Source of the DNA: Bacteroidales bacterium
Lineage (GTDB): Bacteria; Bacteroidota; Bacteroidia; Bacteroidales; UBA932
DNA: 36,665 bases
Reading direction: 5' to 3'
Assembly (NCBI GenBank): GCA_017439305.1
Contig: JAFSJK010000004.1
Location: 1-36,665, forward strand
Positions within the stretch are counted from its first letter, which is position 1. Every line of letters begins with the position of its first letter. Positions 36,332-36,665 of this stretch are shown here, piece by piece. Both the position numbers and the translations under genes were made by a program. The notes below the pieces were generated by a model. The model saw only the letters and a program-made list of their open reading frames with translations, had not been told where the DNA came from and ran no database searches.

Positions 36332-36343
36332 AGTTCATTGAAA
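36332..36343 (+). promoter_or_regulatory. boxA-like rRNA antitermination element
   Basis: AGTTCATTGAAA resembles the boxA consensus (TGCTCTTTAACA in E. coli) at about 8 of 12 positions and lies in the rRNA leader where Nus-factor boxA is expected. From here to the 16S start (about 120 nt) only A/T-rich leader is seen, with no tRNA. Confidence 0.35.
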
Positions 36344-36462
36344 AGACTGAAAGGAAAGTACAAGCAAGTACCGAGATATTGTAACATATATCTTAACTTT
36401 AAACGAGCGTCGATTCTTTTTAGAAGAAGTGCCGAGGACAAGCTTAGAATTATATAGAATAT

Positions 36463-36665
36463 ACAATGAAGAGTTTGATCCTGGCTCAGGATGAACGCTA
36501 GCGGCAGGCTTAACACATGCAAGTCGAGGGGCAGCGCGGGGTAGCAATACTCTGGCGGCGACCGGCGGAAGGGTGCGTAACGCGTGAGCAACTTGCCCGT
36601 CACTGGGGGATAGGCACTGGAAACGGTGTGTAATACTCCATAACATATGGATTCACATGGATTTA
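36463..36665 (+). rRNA. rrs: 16S ribosomal RNA, 5' end (cut by window edge)
   Basis: GAAGAGTTTGATCCTGGCTC at 36468-36487 is the universal 16S start; counting back to the E. coli position 1 gives 36463. GCTTAACACATGCAAGTCGA and GTGCGTAACGCGTGAGCAA follow. The GATGAACGCTAGCGGCAGGC start is typical of Bacteroidales. About 203 of some 1500 nt are present. Confidence 0.97.

Noticed and set aside
36251-36457. Small open frame of 68 codons ahead of 16S
   Set aside because: It lies in the rRNA leader, begins inside the -7 box and has no coding features.

Overview
The window is a high-GC (roughly 60%) piece of a Bacteroidota chromosome, most likely Bacteroidales. The 16S rRNA 5' end at the right edge carries the Bacteroidales-type start (GATGAACGCTAGCGGCAGGC), intergenic regions carry the Bacteroidota -7 box TAnnTTTG, and DUF3737/MalY pairs and TAnnTTTG-driven genes suit this group. 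A Rikenellaceae-like (Alistipes-related) gut lineage is my guess, also because sulfonolipid genes are typical there. No mobile element, tRNA or CRISPR array was seen.

Layout. 1-614: 5' end of pyruvate phosphate dikinase (minus). 709-3173: a two-gene minus-strand unit, a PurL/AIR-synthase-like protein followed by PIN-PhoH. 3238-4614: folC, divergent from it over a 64-bp double promoter. 4659-17456: a cell-envelope block with two very large alpha-2-macroglobulin (A2M) proteins flanking penicillin-binding protein 1C. One A2M is a lipoprotein with a thioester CTEQ motif and overlaps pbpC by 4 bp; the other lacks the thioester and converges on pbpC.

17576-28577 is the most interesting part: eleven tightly packed plus-strand genes (gaps from 20 to -8 bp). 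They encode a double VOC protein, an alpha-oxoamine synthase, an SDR reductase, a five-subunit Hdr/Qmo-like iron-sulfur flavoprotein complex with a membrane subunit, a cysteate-synthase-like PLP enzyme, a YeiH-type transporter and a small membrane protein. I read this as a sulfonolipid (capnine) pathway: cysteate from phosphoserine and sulfite, condensation with an acyl thioester, then keto reduction. It is wired to a menaquinone-linked Hdr-like complex in the order C1-B1-A-C2-[cytochrome b-B2], which resembles the sHdr sulfur-oxidation order and could supply or consume sulfite. That functional link is inference.

28652-36197 holds ordinary genes: an Omp85-type barrel, a MalY/PatB C-S lyase with its DUF3737 partner (minus), groES-groEL, and a GH2 lipoprotein. 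From 36198 an rRNA promoter and structured leader precede the 16S rRNA gene, which runs off the window.
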